Of a stretch of DNA of 64,000 nucleotides, positions 10,590-22,963 are shown in pieces. Where the stretch lies: contig RSEE01000002.1 of the NCBI GenBank assembly GCA_003971905.1, forward strand, positions 868,001 to 932,000. The letters are read 5' to 3'. Within the stretch, counting starts at the first letter, position 1; every line of letters begins with the position of its first letter. Below the pieces are notes generated by a model. It did not search any database and was not told the DNA's origin. It worked only from the letters and a program-made list of their open reading frames with translations. This DNA comes from Moniliella sp. 'wahieum'. Its lineage: Eukaryota; Basidiomycota; Moniliellomycetes; Moniliellales; Moniliellaceae. The translations under genes and the position numbers were made by a program.

Positions 10590-12389
10590 ATGGCCATCGT
10601 ATCAACACTGGTGACTTCGAGTCCTCTAACGCTTGCCATCGGCAGCGCAGTCCTCGTCCTCGTTGTGCTCTTGGCCATGCACCCCGACCGTCCGCTTGGG
10701 GTGCGGGCTGCCCAACCAGGAATTCCAGTAGCCCAAGGCACCTACCCTCTTGTCGGTACATGGTCGCTCGTCAGCCCTGGATTGACTGGCAAACTTGACG
10801 GCATCATCCGCTACCTTCTTGATTATCAGCGCACCCTTGGGCCCGGCGGAATGCCCTTCAGTTTCTCCATCCCCCTCACGCTTGGCGGCCGCACCCTCGT
10901 GCTCAACCGGCCTGAGTACATCGAGCACATTCAAAAGACCAACTTTGAAAACTATCCCAAGGGGAAAATCCTAGGCTCAACAATGACCGACCTTTTGTCT
11001 GAACAAGGGATCTTTGTTGCCGATGGCAATGTTTGGAAACAGGTTTGTCCCCGTTTTCTTGGTTCTCCACTATGAAAAGAGCAAGCGGAAACTGACCCCA
11101 CTTCTCACTACAGCAACGTAAGCTCGCCAGCCGCATCTTTAGCGTCAACAATTTTCGCGAGCACGTGCAGACCACAGTACACCAGTCGGTTGGAGCTTGC
11201 AAGCTTTGGCGGCCGATTGTATCGAGACTGACACAGCGGTCAATCTCCCTGATCTCATGTTCCGCTTCACCCTCGACTCGTTCCTCGAGATGGCTTTTGC
11301 TGCCCCCCAAGGCTGTCTTCCTTCGGAGCACACGGGACTAAACAAAGAAGTTCCCTTTGCCACTGCCTTTGACTGGGCTCAAGTGATGGTGATGAAACGG
11401 TTCACCAATCCAATGTGGAAGTTTACGGAGCTTCTCCACGACGGGGAGAAAGATGCGAGAGGCGGTCAAACTGATGCATGGGACGTGCTACCAAATCATT
11501 GACCAGCGCTTTGAAGCCATTCGCTCAGGCAGTGCCAATCTAAGTAAAAGCAAAGGGACAGGCAAGGACTTGCTCCAGCTCTTTATCGACCAGGGGTGTG
11601 TGTGATCGGGAAATGCTCGTGAACGTTGTCTCAACTTTATCATTGCCGGACGCGACACCACGGCGCAAGCACTAGGGTGGGCGTTTTATATGTTGCACCA
11701 AAACCCGCGGGTAGTGGTCAAGTTGCGAGAGGAGGTGGCAGATGTGCTTGGTCCGCCCGAAGCGCAGCGCCCGATGGACTATGATGACCTCAAGAGTATG
11801 CCGTATACACAGGCGGTGTTTAACGAAACATTGCGGTTGTGGCCGTCGGTACCGAAGAATGTCAAGTTTGTTGTGCAGGACGACGTCATTCCTTCTCCTT
11901 CCAGGACGGGTACGGAACAGGTGCTGAGCCCGTGCAACCAGGACAGCTCCTAAAGTGCACGTCCAAAAGGGCACCACCGTCGTTTGGTCCGATTGGGTTA
12001 TGGGACGGATGCCGGAAATTTGGGGTCCAGACTGTGCCGAGTTCAAGCCAGAGCGCTTCCTTAAAGAGGATGGGTCACTGCGCACCTTCAGTCCCTTTGT
12101 CTTCCACGCATTCAATGCGGGTCCTCGTCTCTGTTTGGGACAGACTCTAGCCACCTACGAGGGGTGTTCGGTCCTGGCAGGCTTGCTTGGCAAGTTTGAG
12201 GTACGCCTCTTTGACGACGAACTCGCCGCTTCTCCACCGGACTTTGCCGAATCGCTCACTTTGCCCATCAAGAACCAATACCGGGCACAGTTTTCCCCCT
12301 TGTGTAGGGAGCGCGCTTGTTGCCAACTGTTAGACGTTCTGTACCGATGTATAATATATGTGGGACTATGTTCGCCACTGACTGCATAG
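10590..12389 (+). CDS. Cytochrome P450, CYP52/CYP63-like, frame-broken
   Basis: Haem-thiolate monooxygenase, probably endoplasmic-reticulum anchored through the hydrophobic N-terminus (about residues 10-32). The CYP52/CYP63-type fatty-acid/alkane hydroxylase assignment rests on overall resemblance only. Landmarks are the I-helix LNFIIAGRDTTAQAL (near 11650), the K-helix ETLRLWPSVP (near 11830) and the haem loop FNAGPRLCLGQ (near 12115), which contains the Cys ligand. The start at 10590 has a good context (CCATGG). One intron at 11043-11113 ends in CTACAG. The frame breaks near 11190, 11485, 11600 (twice) and 11900. All catalytic motifs are present, so the breaks may be sequence errors; a decaying gene cannot be ruled out. 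It is a single P450 with no reductase or pathway neighbours. Confidence 0.8.
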
Positions 12390-13449
12390 GCGTGCGACGA
12401 GTTGGGGTCCGCGAGAGTACTTTTTGACCAGTTTTCTCTCTCCTGGTTCGTTCCCCTGTTCGACCTGTGTTGCAACGCATGCCGCGAAACGTTCCAGTAC
12501 GATAATTTGAAGAAACCGTATAGTAGAATGGAAAACTACGCGTTTGATGCTTGGTGATGATGAAAAAGAGATGCTCTAGAGGCAAGGCGATGCGGAATAT
12601 GTGCACTTAGTAGTGTCAGATCACACCGTGCTAGGGGGCCCTTGCCCACTATAGGCCCGTATGGGCACTATGGCGTGATTCCTATCAGTTGGGAGATCCT
12701 GTGTCCACCTCTCGACTGTGCCCCCTTCCTGAGGAAGTCATATACCTCCTCTGCGTCCATAGATGTATGCAATCCATCTGCTTCCCTTCCCCCGTCTCCG
12801 TCTCCTGACAACTAGGGCGGCTCTCCTGTTGCTACTAAGGCATTATGCCCTGATACCTTCCAGTATATCGTTAGGTTGCTGAAAGAAGTGTCGCCCAAAC
12901 CGGATGAGATACCCAGTGGTGGTCCATTATTATTGAGACGCCCGCTTGCTGGGTTTAGGGAACTTTTGGTATCCAGTGGGAGAGGTTTAGCCTTTCGGCC
13001 CAAGGCAGGAGAGAAGAAAATAAGAAGATGGAAAACTGCTGCATGTGCGGCATTTCTCGATAGTGAGAAAAGGAGACACAGCAGAGGCATATCGATATCA
13101 TCACATCTTTTTTGTTCGCAATTGGGATGGTAATGAAAGGTGTGCATTCAGTTCCGTCATTCAGGTCACTGAGATAAGGCTGAGATCGACTGAAGGCAGG
13201 GACCCCGTTCGCTCTTCAGCTTCTATATTAGCGGAGGATATACTGGCATCATCTTTTGCCTGTCTATGTCAATTGATCCGTTGAACAATCACTCTATCAT
13301 AACACAAAATGGCACTGAGGGCCGTTGCTTATCTTCCGCCTTATCTCCGTACATCGAAGAGGAACTCACCTCTCATCTCCACCGGCAAGCGGAAAGCGGA
13401 CCACTAATATGGCCTTTCCCTCTTTTCAGGGGGCCAATGGGATCTCTGT
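12390..13449. other. Intergenic, no gene seen
   Basis: Short frames only. No tRNA or recognisable protein was found between the P450 and the foldback repeat. Confidence 0.45.
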
Positions 13450-13935
13450 TGTGACCGAGATTGACAGTTCTCGCTCCAATTCCGAATTCTACATCCCGTG
13501 TATCTCGCTCTTTCCTCTCCCTTGCGCTTCTGTTATCTGTCCGATGCCTCTCGTTTCCTCCCACGAATGATCTTGCCATTTCCACCGTCTCCGATAGGAC
13601 CTTTGGTGTCCCTCGACTAGCCCCGACTGTTGCTGTCATAGTTTGGCTGATCTCGCTCCCATTTCCAATTTCTCCGTCCCGAGCGTTTCCCCTTCTCTCT
13701 GTTTGTTCCGCCCATGTCCTTTGTTTTGGCTTTTCCCCACGAACGATTTCTTCATCCCTTGGCCTAGTCCCGACTCTGGTCTCCCTCGCCTTAGCCCCGA
13801 TTGTGACATATTATCATTCGTGGGGAGAAGCAAAAGCAAAGGGTATGGCGGGAAGTGAAAGAAACAGGGAAAGAGCGTGACGCTCGGGACGACGAAATTG
13901 GAAATGGGAGCGAGATCAGCCAAACTATATATGAC
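13450..13935. repeat. Diverged triple repeat with foldback (inverted) arrangement
   Basis: Three diverged copies of a 130-180 bp unit lie side by side. Copies at about 13450-13635 and 13636-13800 are direct. The third, about 13805-13935, is inverted, so both strands read TTTGGCTGATCTCGCTCCCA and both encode MADLAPISNF followed by a pyrimidine-rich stretch and a CCCCACGAA-type motif. The last two copies could fold into a long imperfect hairpin. I see no convincing gene in it. Confidence 0.7.
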
Positions 13936-15403
13936 AGTTACAGTCTGGTGAATACAGCTGTCTTATCGGAATACGGCCCCATCCTTCATCTCGCACAATG
14001 GTCAATTCGGGGTCATATCTATATCTGTTGCCGGTGCATGGACAGCCGCCCTATCGCGTGTGCTCCACCCACACGGGTGCAATGGACAAGTGCACCACCG
14101 TGCCTCGGGGCGACAAAAAGGTAGCGGGGAAAGCACTCAGGCGCGAGTGAGGCGTGGAAGAGAGCAAAGAGAGAGGAGCGAGATTCCAACTTACTTTTTT
14201 TGCTGGTCTTGTTATCTAGCCAGCTCACGTTGGTGCTATTAGTGATACGATCGGATCCCGGAACAAGCGAAAAGGAGATGATGAGCAAGAAGTCATATGA
14301 TTGATAGGGATTCATTGCTGTGGTGAGCGAAAGAAGAAGGTATTAGCGAAGAGAGTTGGAGGTTGGAGGCAGTGTCAGAAGAGATGATGACGCGTGACGA
14401 GGTCATTTCACAGCCGAGGCTCAGTCCTATTAGGAGAGGTGCTTCAAGCTTCAAGCTACACGCTTCAGGTGCCACGGACTTCCGCTTGTAAGTGCTAGTA
14501 GCTCTGGGTGGAAGCGGCGGAACCCGTAGTCTGGCTGTCATGCTCTCAGTTCTAATACCCAGCACTATGGTATCTCAAGGCACTCGCACGAGCCGCTTGT
14601 ACCGAGTGACTATTAGTGACTTACTGATAGTGATGCATGATGGATGAAGGTCTTTGTCCAATCCACAGAGGGGCCTAAGCCCTAAGCCTTAAATGGCCCA
14701 ATGGCCTATAGGGGACCATGGCGTATCCCTTCAATCTGAAGGCAAGTGCGAACCGTGCGCATATCTCGATATGGGGATTGCAACGTAGGATCCCTCCCTG
14801 CGTTGAATATATGGTTACCGGTTACCGGTTACCCGTGAGCCAGTGTGCGGCTGTGGCGCTTGCTCTGTATGTCTCAGATACGAGTAATAGCAAACCACTG
14901 CTTGTCCATATTCAACGCATTAACCGGTAACGGACAGCGCTGTAGTGATTATAACGATTGTGGCGCAGATAAGATAAGCCCTTGGGAGGTTGCTCTGGCC
15001 CCGTGCTGCTCGCAGGGTGCATCAGGGGCAGCGCTGTGGACAGTTCCCCTCTGCCCAAACGTCGCCAGGCTGCTTACGAGGACCCTCGCCTAACCCATGG
15101 CGTAATGCTCGCATATCTGACATCATTGCATTCTCTCCAGGTAGCCGGCTATATTTCGCACGCGATGGTCCGCAGCCGCACGCGTGACGCGTGAGGCGCG
15201 AGAGGAGGTAGCAGCCCTCTATTCTGCAAGACCATGCGACATTATCAGTCGGATATCTGCCCGCCGGTACCTGGTTTTTCGCATTATCTTCTTGCCACCC
15301 TCCCCCTCCCCCTTGCCTTGAAAACTGCGGAGACCAAGGTGCGATAATATGTCCTTGACGCCACACCTGCCTCCTGCTCCTCCTTCCAACCATCACCGCC
15401 ACC
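13936..15403. other. Intergenic / permease promoter region with heptad arrays
   Basis: No gene was recognised. Heptad arrays lie at 14444-14457 (TCA-AGCT), 14815-14838 (TTA-CCGG) and 15181-15194 (CGCG-TGA twice). The last is about 210 bp upstream of the permease ATG. Confidence 0.5.
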
Positions 15404-17324
15404 ATGTCGAGGTTCTTCCACCGTGCTAAGGCTTCCACACCGACGTCAGAACCCTCGTTGCCCGAAGACGGATACGTCCCCACCACCTTCTACGATCCTC
15501 GCGCCGCCCATGACACAACTGCGACGGACGAAAAGGCCGAATTGGATGACAAAGGATACGGGGAGAAAGTGGATGTCAAGGTGAGCACGTTGGACCGATT
15601 TGCAGGCAAAGTTCGGACCTACGGCGATGTTTCCGGTGTGGATCCCGAATTGGCCAATAAGCTCTTTGACCAGGATCAGGTCCGCGAAGCATTTACCTCC
15701 CGCCAGCTTGCCATGATCGCCTTGGCTGGTATGTCTCTAACCCTAACCCTGTATCATGGCCCAAAAAGATGCTGACGGACTTTGACAGGCTCCATCGGTA
15801 CCGGTGTCTTCCTTGGTGTTGGAAAGGCCTTGGCCAATGCTGGACCTCTGTCACTTTTCCTGGGATACTTGATCGTGGGAGTGTTTGCTTGTTCGATGCT
15901 CTTCTGTCAAGCCGAAGTAAGTTTTCGTCTCCTGTCTTGTGTATACTAGTATACAAAACCCCTGACACTGGTCACAGCTTTCCACTTTGGCGCCAGTGAG
16001 CGGCTACTACGTCCGCCACAGTGGTATGTTTGTATCTCAGGGATTGGCGTTTGCAAGTGGCTGGGCCATGTTGTACGGCAATTTTGTCAGTCTTCCGGCT
16101 GAGTTTACGGCAGCAGCGACTCTGGTTCAATACTGGAACGACAACATCTCCCCTGCTGTGTTTATTACCATCTTTGGCGTTGTTCTCCTTGCAACCAGCT
16201 TGACATTTACTCGTTTGTACAGCGAGACAGAGTACGGGTTTTCCATCCTCAAGCTCACAACAGCAATTGGCCTCGTCATCTTTTGCATCTGTATTGACCT
16301 TGGAGCCGGCCCCCACGGCCACATGACAGGGTTTCAGTATTGGCGCAATCCCGGCCCGATGGCAGAATATCTGCTGAAGGGTGCCAGGGGTCGCTGGTTC
16401 GGCTTCTGGTACACGCTCACAAACGCTGCGTACAGCTACCAAGGGATTGAGACGATCTGCGCCGCAGCTGCTGAAACGCGCAACCCACGCCAGGCGTTGC
16501 CTCGCGCAGCCAAGCGTGTGTTTATCCGGGTGGGCGGGATTTACGTTTTGCTTGTGTTTTGTGTCGGGCTTGTTGTTCCCTACAATGATACTCGTCTCCT
16601 GAACTCGTCCGGTACCGCCTCTGCATCACCCTACGTTGTTGCCGCCTCCAATGCAGGCGTCAAAGTGTTACCCTCGATCATCAACGCAGTTTGTATCACA
16701 TCTGCGTACAGCTCTGGTGCGGCAGGTACGCTCGCTGCGTCCCGCTCAGCAATGGCCCTAGCCAACATGGGCTTTGCTCCCAAGGCGTTTCTCAAGACCC
16801 ACAGGTGGGGTGTTCCTTGGGTTGCGGTGCTCGTTGTCATCTGGGTTCCCATTGGGATATACTGTGGTGAGTTCGAGTGCGACGCAGGTATTTGGATACT
16901 TGCAGAGTGTGGTCTCTTCGCTGGCCTTGTACCAATGGCTGTCACATGCCTCATTTTTCTGCGTGTGTACTACGCTATGCGGAAACAGGGCATCCCGCGG
17001 TCCTCGCTGCCGTGGCAGAGCTGGTTTCAGCCGTACCTGGCCTGGATTGGATTGCTTGGCTCTTCTTTCTGTCTTTTGACGGGGGGGTTCGAGTTTTTTG
17101 TTACAGGCAACCAGGAGGCCCAGACATTCATCTCGGCCTATTGCTGCCCGATTGCCAATGTGCTTCTCCTGTTGGGATACAAGTTCGTCACAAAAACACC
17201 TCTGTGGATCCCACTCAGTGAGGTCCCCATCCAGCCTTGGATCACTCAGTACCGCCAGAACCCTGAACCTGTCGAGACACCGCCCACAGGTTGGATTCGT
17301 CTCGTGAGTTGGATCTGGTTTTGA
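15404..17324 (+). CDS. Amino-acid permease (AAT/Gap1-like, APC superfamily)
   Basis: Plasma-membrane amino-acid/proton symporter. Coding exons are 15404-15728, 15789-15916 and 15978-17324. The introns (60 and 61 nt) have GTATGT and GTAAGT donors and CAG acceptors, and splicing restores ALAGSIGTGVFLG, the family's first-helix signature. About 12 hydrophobic segments follow, with STLAPVSGYYVRHSG and SYQGIETICAAAAETRNPR as typical YAT/AAT-family landmarks. The start has a strong context (GCCACCATGTCG). An N-terminal hydrophilic tail of about 100 residues with several lysines is where such permeases are usually ubiquitinated. This large gene has no frame break, unlike most neighbours. Substrate specificity cannot be read from sequence. 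Confidence 0.93.
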
Positions 17325-17907
17325 TGATACCCTTTTCCCCTTTGATAAAGGATCATGGCCACTATGGCCAACATGATTCTGCCCTTCGACATTTTCTTTC
17401 TGAATGATGAATACGCACGTTCTACCACATCCGGTCTAATGGGTCCAAACCCTTTGTAAACACAGATAAAGATAAGCAGGCTCCACTGGCAAGCACGGAG
17501 GCATCCTGTTGATGCTGGCCTCCGTTCTGGGAGGGTTGCCATTCTCCCTTTGCAGCTCAAGCCATTACAGTTAGCTACGCCCATGCTCGAAGAACTCATG
17601 AGCCACCACTTCGTTTCTGAGTGGGTTTATTCCCATTGCTACACATGATTTGCCTTGCCACTAGCTCTGCTGTAGAGGGTCATGGTCGTGCCTGGAAATC
17701 TATGGCAGTGCCCATATGGGATGGAAACACGCCTGTCTTCCCGGGCGGGCCCTGTACGTCTCCACCGCTTCAGAACCGAGGAGGGTCTTACACACCAGCA
17801 ACTCGTCAGGACCGCCGTTGGCTGGTAAGACGCATAAAACCCACTTAACCCCCACATCCTCAGTCGGCTATCATGGCCTGACCCGAACCCACGCCTTGAA
17901 TCATATC
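17325..17907. other. Intergenic, no gene seen
   Basis: Tail-to-tail spacer between the permease (+) and the basic hypothetical gene (-). No recognisable feature. Confidence 0.5.
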
Positions 17908-18698
17908 CTAATTACTAGTTGCTACGTCTGTGGTGGGTTGTGCTTCTTGGTCATCGGCAGGGGAGCTGCGGCGGCAACAGCAGCAGCCCGGCCGGGGGCC
18001 CCGGCTGGGACTCAGACGTAGGCGGCTCCTGCGCACCCTCTTGCGATTGTTCTTGGGCAGGGAAGCGGGGGCTGCCTCCTGGGGAGTGTTCACTGTCCCA
18101 TTCGGCACGGGCTCTGCACTTGGTTGTGGCACGGGCGGGGGCGGGTCCGACCCCATGACGGGGGGGGTCGGGGACACTGGGCTGGGGCACGGGGGCCGGA
18201 CGGGCCCACTCGGGCGTAGGGGCACGAATAATGTTGGTGCCCGGAATGCGGGCGCACTGGAGCTGGGGAGGTGTGCGCAGGCTGCGGTGCGAAGGGAGCA
18301 AACGCCTTCTCCAAGCGCTGCATGCGCACGCGATGGGCCTCGGCTTCCTGCTGGGTCTTGTGGCGCATGCCGTGGGCATGGGCCTGGATGGCTTTGCGGT
18401 TGAATAGGGCGTAGGGGCTGGGCGCGGCCGGAGATCGCCGACCCGGCGTGCATCAAGCACGAGCGCCAACAGGTCATGCGTCCGCCGGAACCGCATGCCG
18501 GCCACCTCGCGCGGCGTGTGGCGATCCAGCTCGTCGAGCGACAGCTCGGTGTGGCTGTCGTCCATGGCAAGGCCGAGGCCCATGTGCCTCGGCCTGCTCG
18601 GGGGGCTGCACGGGCGCCTCTTGGCGGCGCGGCTGTTGGGTCCGGCGGGGGCGGCGACGGGCGGCGCGCAGGCCAGGCGATTGCGTGTCGGGCATCAC
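17908..18698 (-). CDS. Hypothetical basic, Pro/Arg-rich protein, frame-broken
   Basis: I do not recognise this gene. On the minus strand, frames link MPDTQSPGLRAARRRPRRTQ (start near 18698), DSHTELSLDELDRHTP, REVAGMRFRRTHDLLALVLD, AKAIQAHAHGMRHKTQQ and a Pro-rich centre to a basic tail (KNNRKRVRRSRLRLSPS). The core 'HTPREVAGMRFRRTHDLLALVLDA' region looks conserved and helical, and a MRHKTQQEAEAHRVRMQRLE helix follows; the remainder is low complexity. The basic C-terminus would suit a nuclear protein. At least two frame shifts (about 18565 and 18390) are needed to join the parts, so the exact product is uncertain. Confidence 0.45.
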
Positions 18699-18997
18699 GT
18701 GGGCGGGGGGCAGTGGTGGTGCAGGTCGAATTAATGGACGCGTCGAGAATGGGCGGGCGTGGCTGAGGTTGAATTTGATTTGATTTTGATTTTCGATTTT
18801 GGGCGGATGACCTAATCCAGTCCATGCGCGCGCTCGTTTGAACGTTGCAATTTGCCCCTCCTAGCTCCATGGCCCAATTCAGCCGAAGCGCCTCAGGCCG
18901 TTGCGCGGGGACGGTGGCCAGCGTGGGGGCAGTGTAGGGCAGCACATGTGGCGCAACAGGAAATGCACTACGTTTCCATCCTTCGCTTCGTCTTTGA

Positions 18998-19780
<783 letters not shown>

Positions 19781-20629
19781 TTAGGTCGCATCATCGGCCA
19801 GTACTTCAGCCCCCGGTCGGGTAGTCTCTCATGCCCACAATATCTATCACGGTCCCATTGTGACGGAGGTCATCATCAGCGTACACAGCATGAAGAGAGG
19901 GTAATGTAGTACTTGCTAGCCCGATCATTTTTCTTGATCCGTCAAAAGCGCATGCCTACCAAACACAGCTGTTACGTTCGTCATCGACAACCAATGAACC
20001 GGTACTTAAACACTAAACACTAACCCCCGTCTCCGCTTTCCTCACCTATCGCACGAGCAAACAGGGACTTCACCATTAGATCGACTATGCTTTTGTTTTT
20101 GTTCTACATATCATCTTGGAATTACGATGCTGTGTTACATGTTATAGTAGGACCGACAGCTTTGACCGTTGAGACGGTTGGCGTTGATTGATGTGTGGGT
20201 AACCGTATTCGATAATCGGTGTAACCGGGTATTGGGGTCGTGTAAACGCCCTCATACATAAGATGTGGTATGTGCAGTGGTGCTGAACGAGTGGAAGGTG
20301 TGAGATGTGAGAGGTCACCGGGGGTTATGCATGACATGTCGATGAACCTTGAAGCTTGAAGCTTGAAGGTGTGTGGTGTTGACTGGGTTGAACGTTCAGT
20401 TGAACGTTGACTAGTTGCTAGTGACTAGCGACATGCCGACTCCACTTGCCGAAAGAAGCTGTCTACATGACTAGTGACTGCCAGTCGGTAAATTCAAATT
20501 GAATCCCGAATCATTGATTGAACGGCCGGTGGTGCACACGACCGGTTATAAGTGTGGAAGACGAACGGAAGTGAGGGAGGGATGGTTGTTCTATTCCAAG
20601 AAGAAGCTTCTCGACACAGGAAGGATACA
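19781..20629. other. Intergenic with TGA-AGCT heptads
   Basis: No gene. The array at 20343-20366 reads TGA-ACCT-TGA-AGCT-TGA, then AGCT-TGA. At 20390-20412 AACGTT occurs twice in a looser arrangement. Confidence 0.6.
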
Positions 20630-20672
20630 CTAGCGTTCCCCCTGTCCCAGCCTTAAGCTCTGTCAATGATAT
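20630..20672 (+). repeat. Dispersed repeat copy C (terminal about 43 bp)
   Basis: Contains CGTTCCCCCTGTCCCAGCC followed by TTAAGCTCTGTCAATGA, the extreme 3' end of the repeat family seen intact at 63466-64000. Only the tail is kept. Confidence 0.7.
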
Positions 20673-20751
20673 GAATTCGAGGGGAGAGTCGGACAGGAAG
20701 GAGTGATTACGAAATGGTGGCATGCCGGCGTATTTGCAATCACGCCAACAA

Positions 20752-21281
20752 TAAGGCCCAAGGCCTAAGGCCTAAGGACCGGTAAGGTGATGGAGCGGGT
20801 GATTGAAAGTGAACATTGAATTCCGATGCGTTGGAGCGCTGAAGGCACAGCCCGGCACTGCGTGGTGGTGCGGGCGATGGCCGTTCGATGATCAGCGATC
20901 GATGAAGGTGCCGTCGGCATCCTTGCTGAGTGCATGACTGCCGCCGGGAGCTGCAGGCATGAAAGCGTGCTACGTCGATCTGTGTTCCAGCCAACACAGT
21001 CCCCGCGCTAATTTGCCGCAAGCGACTGGCGTTTGGCCGTGTGGTCTGTAGCCCGCACAGCGGCAGAGAGGACCGTCTTGGCGGAAGGGCTGTGGGCCGG
21101 GGTCACTCGCCCTGTGCGATGCTGCTCAGTCGCCGGTTGTCAGTCTGTGGCCTGGTGCTGGTCTGTCGCGGCTGCTGGCTCAAGGCCTGAGGCTGAGCGC
21201 TCAGGCTGAGCGCTGAGCCTCAGCCTCAGCGCTGGACCTGAAAATCGTAGATTGTCCATCATCGATCATCGATCATCGATC
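20752..21281. repeat. Promoter-side heptad arrays (GGCC, GCGC, TCGA)
   Basis: 20752-20779 is a TAA/CAA-GGCC array. 21181-21236 is a dense palindromic block built from TGAGCGCT and GAGCCTCAG words. 21259-21279 is TCA-TCGA repeated three times. All precede the TM-protein gene at 21625. No coding sequence was recognised here. Confidence 0.6.
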
Positions 21282-21478
21282 CCCCCCTCGATCACATGTC
21301 GAGGGAATTGCAATACGCTGGAGGCAATCGCAGTACACTGGAGAGAAGCGCAGCGCGCTGTACTGGCCGTTTGCCTGTATGCGTGTCCTCAGTTGCATCG
21401 AGGGCGGCAGTGTGAGCCCGCGTACAGGGCAGCTTCAACTACCGTCTGCAGATCACTTCAGCTTCAAGAACACCTTCT

Positions 21479-21600
21479 TCTCCTTCAAGCTTCACCACCA
21501 CCTTTTCCTTTCTTCTTTCTTCTTTCTTTCTTTCTTTTTGTTTTCTTTTCTTTCTCCCAGCCTCCTCCCCCCTTCCCCCCCCCCCCCTCTCCACACCCAC
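21479..21600 (+). promoter_or_regulatory. Pyrimidine-rich tract before the TM-protein gene
   Basis: An almost pure C/T run (TTCTTTCTTCTTTC-type, then a run of C) ends about 25 bp before the ATG at 21625. Such CT tracts are common in fungal core promoters and 5' leaders near transcription starts. Confidence 0.5.
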
Positions 21601-21624
21601 CACGCTCTTTACCATGCCTGGCCC

Positions 21625-22747
21625 ATGCGCACCACCGCCGACCGCCAGGAGGAGCTGCTAAAAAACCTCAATCTTTACTCTTCCAGCTCCGAGTCTTCCA
21701 TCACTTCTAAAGACGCATTCGTGGAGCCTACGCCTTTGCCTGGGGCACGCCAGGCGAGTCATCCTGCGCTCCAGGCCGCCCGGAGTGCAGCCACCCAGCC
21801 CAGGCGGGCTGTTAGTGGGGCAGGAGGATGCGTGCCCGGGGGGTGGCTATGCCGTCGGCTGCCGTTGGACGGGCTGGGGTGGTGTCTCCTTCGGCTTACG
21901 CCCAGCAATTTCAGCCCAGCCCTCAGCATGAGATGGGCCATGGGTTGCCTGCCCAGGCACAGGCACCGGCGCAACGGCCTGCTCGTAAGCCCTCCTTCTC
22001 CGGCGCAGCTTGCACGCTTTCTCCTCTCGCCACCATGCGCAGCCGAGTCAAGGTTCGCTCCAGTCGTATATGGGTGCTAGCAATATGCAGCGTAAACCCT
22101 CGACGTTGCGCAGGACCATGGCTCGCCTTGTAGGCCAGCCCATCACTCCTGGGCTGGTCCGCATCGCTCCGGGCATGGGCGACAGTCCCAATCTCAGCAC
22201 TGAGAAGCAATTTCGTCAAGCTCAAGCCGGAGAAGCCTTCTGGGGATTCAACGGGGACGGGGCTGAATGGGACGTGCAAGGATCTGGTGCTGCTTTTTGG
22301 AAACGATTTTCCTTGGCGCAACATCATGCCCAGGACAAGTCCGATCCACTTACGGAACAGAGTGAGAAGTACGTGCGTTCTCACCAAAACGCCATTCGTA
22401 CCATGCGCATTTGCATTTTCGTCGTTATCTTCCTGATTGTTGGTCTGGCTGTGGGCTTGGGGGTTGGCATCCCCCTTTCCCACCATTCGAACTCCACCTC
22501 CCCGAAAGGTTCCGATGGGAATGAGACCAGCAAACGTTCGCTTCTGCCTGCCGTCGGCACTGGGGCCGAGGCAGCAGCCCTGTGGGAACGTACGGACCAC
22601 ATCTGGCTTCCGACCGATGGTCATATTCAAGACTCAGAGCTGCATCCAAAATCTCCCAAGCTCGTCTTTGGTCGCGCCCAGTCTCATCTCCGTACCCGCG
22701 GCCACAAGAATCGCCGGGGAGCCACCGTGGGAAATGGGCGTCAATAA
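21625..22747 (+). CDS. Single-pass membrane protein, unknown function, frame-broken
   Basis: Not recognised as a named family. The N-terminal about 250 residues are hydrophilic and Ser/Gln/Pro-rich, beginning MRTTADRQEELLKNLNLYSS; they later include KPSTLRRTMARLVGQPITPG and EAFWGFNGDGAEWDVQG. One strong TM helix (ICIFVVIFLIVGLAVGLGVG, near 22410-22470) follows, then a roughly 90-residue tail starting PLSHHSNSTSPKG. The topology suggests a type II or tail-type membrane protein. Frames change near 21825 and 22010. The ATG at 21625 sits just after a CT-rich tract. A diverged partial copy of the TM/tail segment lies downstream at 22803. Confidence 0.6.
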
Positions 22748-22802
22748 GAGCCCTGTTGCACCTGCTTGCTTCATCGACGTATTAAGTTCAGTCTGTTAAT
22801 CC

Positions 22803-22963
22803 GGTCGGACTTGTTTTGGGCTTTTGGGGGGTAGGCATTCTCCTTTCGCACCATATGAATCCTACTTCACCAAAAGGTCCCGGTATAGCAGTTCGACGAC
22901 CCACACCCTCCCTTTTGGCTTCTCTCCCGGTTGCCCAGTCGACGGTTCCGCGTCTGGGGTAGA
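22803..22963 (+). pseudogene. Diverged partial duplicate of the preceding TM-protein tail
   Basis: Reading from about 22809, the sequence encodes GLVLGFWGVGILLSHHMNPT then SPKGPG, aligning with GLAVGLGVGIPLSHHSNSTS then PKGSDG of the gene just upstream. Nucleotide identity extends over about 80 bp. No ATG or upstream domain accompanies it, so it is a gene fragment or remnant of a tandem duplication. It ends at a TAG at 22961-22963. Confidence 0.6.

Noticed and set aside
15735-15750. Telomere-like CTAACCCTAACCCT
   Set aside because: Only two units, lying inside the first permease intron where CTAAC serves as a branch site.
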